A DNA stretch of 5,957 nucleotides from an uncultured Nitrosomonadales bacterium (GTDB lineage: Bacteria > Pseudomonadota > Gammaproteobacteria > Burkholderiales > Gallionellaceae), in contig CAIZNF010000548.1 of the NCBI GenBank assembly GCA_903934275.1, positions 1 to 5,957 on the forward strand, written 5' to 3'. Shown in pieces: positions 3,552 to 5,957 of the stretch. Each line of letters begins with the position of its first letter. Positions within the stretch are counted from its first letter, which is position 1. The notes under the pieces were generated by a model. It ran no database searches. It was not told the origin of the DNA and worked only from the letters and a program-made list of their open reading frames with translations. Both the position numbers and the translations under genes were made by a program.

Positions 3552-5957
3552 GGGCTAAGGTGAGGCCGTGGCGTATCCAGAGATCACCGCTGGTGGTCAA
3601 CGCTGTGCCTCCAATGATTACCCCATCCAATATGGCGCTGCTGCTGGTCAGCGTGGGCGTGGCATTCGTACTCAATACCGTGCCGCCCGTTATGCCGCCG
3701 CTGAAAGAGGTCAGCCCACCTGTGCCAAACTTCGCAACGCCAACGTCCAGAGTATTACCCGTGTTGGTCAAAACACCGGTGAGATTCACACTACCACCCG
3801 TGCGTGTAAAAGTTCCCAGCCCTGCCGTACTAAACGTCCCGCCCAGATTAACCGTACCCGCCGCGACATTGAATGTTCCGGCGTTGCTCCAAGCCCCCGC
3901 CATGTTCAGCGTGCCGGTGCCGGAAAGCCCTAGCGTTCCGGCGGTGATCGCGGCGTTGGTGAGAGTTGTAGTTCCGGCGGTGACGTTCAAGGTGCCGCCG
4001 CTCATGCTGAAGGCGCTGATGCTGCTGTTGCCGCCCAGCGAGAGCGTGCCCGCCGCCATCGCCAAGCCGCCACTATTGGTCAGCGTGGTGGTGCCTGTCA
4101 CGCCGCTGTCGTAAGTCACGGTCTTGCCTGCGGCGATTGTGACCGCCGCGACGTTGGCTCCATCGGGAACAGCACCGCCCGCCCAGTTGGCGGCACTCGA
4201 CCAGTTGCCGGTCGCCCCGCCCGACCATGCGACGCTGGCGAGTTGGGTGATGTTGGCCGTTACACCGGCGGGTTGCACGATGGTGTAGTTGCCTGCCGAT
4301 GCGCCGCCCAACGTGTAGCCGGTGACGGTGACGGCCTTGCCGGTGCCGACGTTTCTGTCGGCGAATGTGCCGCTGCCGGTGCCGCCCACGGTGACCAGGT
4401 CGCCACCCAGCGCGGCAACGATTGCCGTGCCGGTCAGGGTCGCCGCCGTGGTGCCGTTATACGTTTTGTTCGAGGCGGCAATACCGGTGACAGAAAGGTT
4501 CGCGGGATTGATGGTCAGGTTTCCGCCGCTGAGGTCGTAGCCTTGCTGTGCCGAATAATAGCCGTTGTAAAAACCCGCGTTGGTTCCGGTGGCGGCTGCG
4601 CCCAACACGTTGGCGATGAGAGTGAAGGCCGCGCCGCTTTGGGCTGCGCCGTTGTAGGTCAGGGAAGCATCCGGCGCGCCGGTGAGCGTCAAGGGGGTCA
4701 GGAAGCTGGTGAGCAAGGGCGCGGTGTGGCCTTCGTAGATGCGCCACACAGCGCCGCTGCCGCCGGTGTTGGCGATGGTGTTGGGGGTGGCGGTGTTCCA
4801 GCTGGTGAAGCTGGAGAGTTGCATCATCGCAGCGGTGGTGAGGCCGCTCACTGTGCCAGTTAATGTACCGCCTTGGGAGCCAATACCAGTCGCATTGACG
4901 CTGCTATTCCAGTAGCTGTTGCTGATCGTGCCGCCGAAGCCGTTGGACCCCTCCAACCCGCCGACAGCGGCGCCCCAGGAGGTGCCACTCCCGGTCACGC
5001 TGCCCGTGGCGTAACTGTTGTTGACCGTGCCGCTGCTTTGCCCCACCAGCCCGCCGCTCGATGCGGAGCCACCTGCGATCACGCTCACGCTGCCCGTGGC
5101 GTAACTGTTGCTGATCGTGCCGCTGCTTTGCCCCACCAGCCCGCCGCCGATGGCATCATTGGCTCCACTCACGTTCACGTTGCCCGTGGCGTAACTGTTG
5201 TTGACCGTGCCGCCGTAGTTTTGCCCCGCCAGCCCGCCGCCATGGCGATCCCCGCTCACACTGCCAGTGGCGTAGCTGCTGCTGACCGTACTCTTGTTGC
5301 CTCCCACCAGCCCGCCGACGTAGCCAAGTCCGCTCACGCTACCGCCGACCAAGCCCACGTTCTGAATCACAGAGCCCGTATCCGTGTATCCAAACAGCCC
5401 GACAAAATTTGTTGTCGGCAAATTGATGTAAAGATTGCTAACGGTGTGCCCCAGCCCGTCAAACATACCGGTGAATTTGGTGGTTGCATTTCCGACCGGA
5501 ACAAACCCCGAACTGCCCCAAACATCCGTGCTGTTGGCGGTTTTGGAAGCGTCGATGTTACTGCCCAGCGTATAGCTCGCGGCAGGCGCCATTTCCATCA
5601 ACTGCAACTGGTGCGCGTTGTTGATCGTGGTCGAGTATTCGGAAGCCAGCATCGGGTACGTCGCGCCCGCCGCACCGGCGGCATTATTCAAGGTGCCATC
5701 GGCGTCAACCATGACCCAGTTGTTGCCCGTCGCACCAGGGGTAGTGGTGAAAACGAAGCCGGTGAAATTGGCTGCGGTTTGCATCGCGGCGGTGGTGAGG
5801 CCGGTGCCGCCTGCGGATGTGCCCTGGAGCGATGTCGTGGTGTTCCAAAAGCTGTTGCTGACCACTCCGCCCCATTGTATTCCTACCAATCCGCCGACAT
5901 AACTAGTGTTTGCCAGAAAACCTCCACTTCTCAATAACTGCGCGGTTTCATGCAGAC
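3448..5957 (-). CDS. large repetitive surface adhesin (GLUG/MBG/YDG modules), 5' end outside window
   Basis: The frame is open to the right edge, so the true start, signal peptide and any TPS secretion domain are not seen; 835 residues are visible. It resembles filamentous-haemagglutinin-like exoproteins secreted to the cell surface for adhesion or biofilm formation. Modules in order: GLUG-type repeats with YVGGLVG and NSYATGSV motifs (about 5900-4900), containing two GLTTAAM linkers near 5790 and 4830; an MBG-like module, SLTYNGAAQSG (about 4680-4500); a YDG-type module, ASNKTYNGTTAATLTG through NYTIVQPAGVTANIT (about 4494-4246); then a Gly/Thr/Asn-rich stretch starting ASVAWSGGATGNWSSAANW (about 4240-3553), like autotransporter beta-helix strands. 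No cysteine occurs before the repeat-encoded tail. The last 34 residues, from RHSRENGNPARE, are translated from the nested palindrome, so the native C-terminus is lost or replaced. Module names come from recognition of motifs, not from a search. Confidence 0.8.
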   Translation of the reverse strand, partial: LHETAQLLRSGGFLANTSYVGGLVGIQWGGVVSNSFWNTTTSLQGTSAGGTGLTTAAMQTAANFTGFVFTTTPGATGNNWVMVDADGTLNNAAGAAGATYPMLASEYSTTINNAHQLQLMEMAPAASYTLGSNIDASKTANSTDVWGSSGFVPVGNATTKFTGMFDGLGHTVSNLYINLPTTNFVGLFGYTDTGSVIQNVGLVGGSVSGLGYVGGLVGGNKSTVSSSYATGSVSGDRHGGGLAGQNYGGTVNNSYATGNVNVSGANDAIGGGLVGQSSGTISNSYATGSVSVIAGGSASSGGLVGQSSGTVNNSYATGSVTGSGTSWGAAVGGLEGSNGFGGTISNSYWNSSVNATGIGSQGGTLTGTVSGLTTAAMMQLSSFTSWNTATPNTIANTGGSGAVWRIYEGHTAPLLTSFLTPLTLTGAPDASLTYNGAAQSGAAFTLIANVLGAAATGTNAGFYNGYYSAQQGYDLSGGNLTINPANLSVTGIAASNKTYNGTTAATLTGTAIVAALGGDLVTVGGTGSGTFADRNVGTGKAVTVTGYTLGGASAGNYTIVQPAGVTANITQLASVAWSGGATGNWSSAANWAGGAVPDGANVAAVTIAAGKTVTYDSGVTGTTTLTNSGGLAMAAGTLSLGGNSSISAFSMSGGTLNVTAGTTTLTNAAITAGTLGLSGTGTLNMAGAWSNAGTFNVAAGTVNLGGTFSTAGLGTFTRTGGSVNLTGVLTNTGNTLDVGVAKFGTGGLTSFSGGITGGTVLSTNATPTLTSSSAILDGVIIGGTALTTSGDLWIRHGLTLARHSRENGNPARERIPRSGQNCGVDVGVVPLRGGF
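4997..5400 (-). repeat. GLUG-encoding tandem repeat array
   Basis: Related units begin near 4997, 5087, 5177, 5258 and 5336, giving steps of 90, 90, 81 and 78 nt, all multiples of three. The first two are near-identical over about 60 nt, sharing the plus-strand TGCCCGTGGCGTAACTGTTG and TGCTTTGCCCCACCAGCCCG. Each unit encodes one beta-strand turn of the form GGGLVGQSSGTxxNSYATGSV. Units become more divergent towards the N-terminal side (higher coordinates). Recombination between units could change adhesin length without breaking the frame. Confidence 0.8.

Noticed and set aside
3560..4114. Plus-strand open frame rich in Val and Pro
   Set aside because: It is a shadow of the Gly/Thr/Asn-rich adhesin codons on the other strand; low complexity and no recognisable domain.
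4997..5400. CRISPR-like spacing of repeats
   Set aside because: Repeat steps are 90, 90, 81 and 78 nt, the intervening DNA is also related, and everything is in frame within a protein gene, so these are protein repeats.
4873..5937. Long plus-strand open frame (354 codons) opposite the adhesin
   Set aside because: It lies antisense to the GLUG repeats, and its repeated Ala/Asp/Arg/His/Pro-rich words simply mirror the repeat units. It has no family motif or ribosome site, whereas the minus-strand frame shows clear modules.
1..5957. A new multi-gene defence, mobile or biosynthetic system
   Set aside because: All complete genes belong to recognised housekeeping families and the remaining gene is an adhesin; the unusual content is repeats, not a set of cooperating unknown genes.

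Overview
The window looks like chromosomal DNA of a betaproteobacterium, plausibly of the Gallionellaceae/Nitrosomonadales type. This rests on the protein character (a TtcA very close to the proteobacterial family, a PTR1-like pteridine reductase beside it, a COG1565 methyltransferase diverging from them) and on several families of small palindromic repeats. The genus is inference; no rRNA or marker gene is present.

Layout. 1-116 is intergenic with no clear feature except a possible repeat fragment at the very edge. 117-1361 (minus) encodes a MidA/NDUFAF7-like SAM-dependent methyltransferase. It diverges from a two-gene plus-strand unit: a pteridine reductase-like SDR (1477-2217) and ttcA (2229-3212), a tRNA 2-thiocytidine synthetase. 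3213-3447 is a repeat-rich gap between convergent genes. From 3448 to the right edge, on the minus strand, lies the 3' part of a large repetitive surface adhesin (GLUG repeats, then MBG/YDG-type modules, then a Gly/Thr/Asn-rich beta-helix-like stretch). Its 5' end is outside the window.

The three left-hand genes are housekeeping: protein methylation, reduced pterin/folate supply and tRNA thiolation. They are probably grouped by lineage rather than by one shared pathway. The adhesin is an accessory gene with no visible functional link to them.

The most notable signal is mobile palindromes in and around genes. (a) A REPIN-like pair of GTAG-hairpins lies inside the methyltransferase gene and is read in frame as about 19 extra residues. 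(b) A second REPIN-like pair fills the divergent promoter region. (c) A different, roughly 84-nt imperfect palindrome lies in frame in the non-conserved N-terminal extension of TtcA. (d) A symmetric, nested 135-nt palindrome, whose ends match the Neisseria dRS3 pattern (ATTCCC-N8-GGGAAT), forms the present 3' end of the adhesin gene. It supplies the adhesin's last 34 codons and stop. A probable remnant of the original C-terminus lies beyond it in another frame. I see no defence system, CRISPR array, RNA gene, transposase or other new multi-gene system here.
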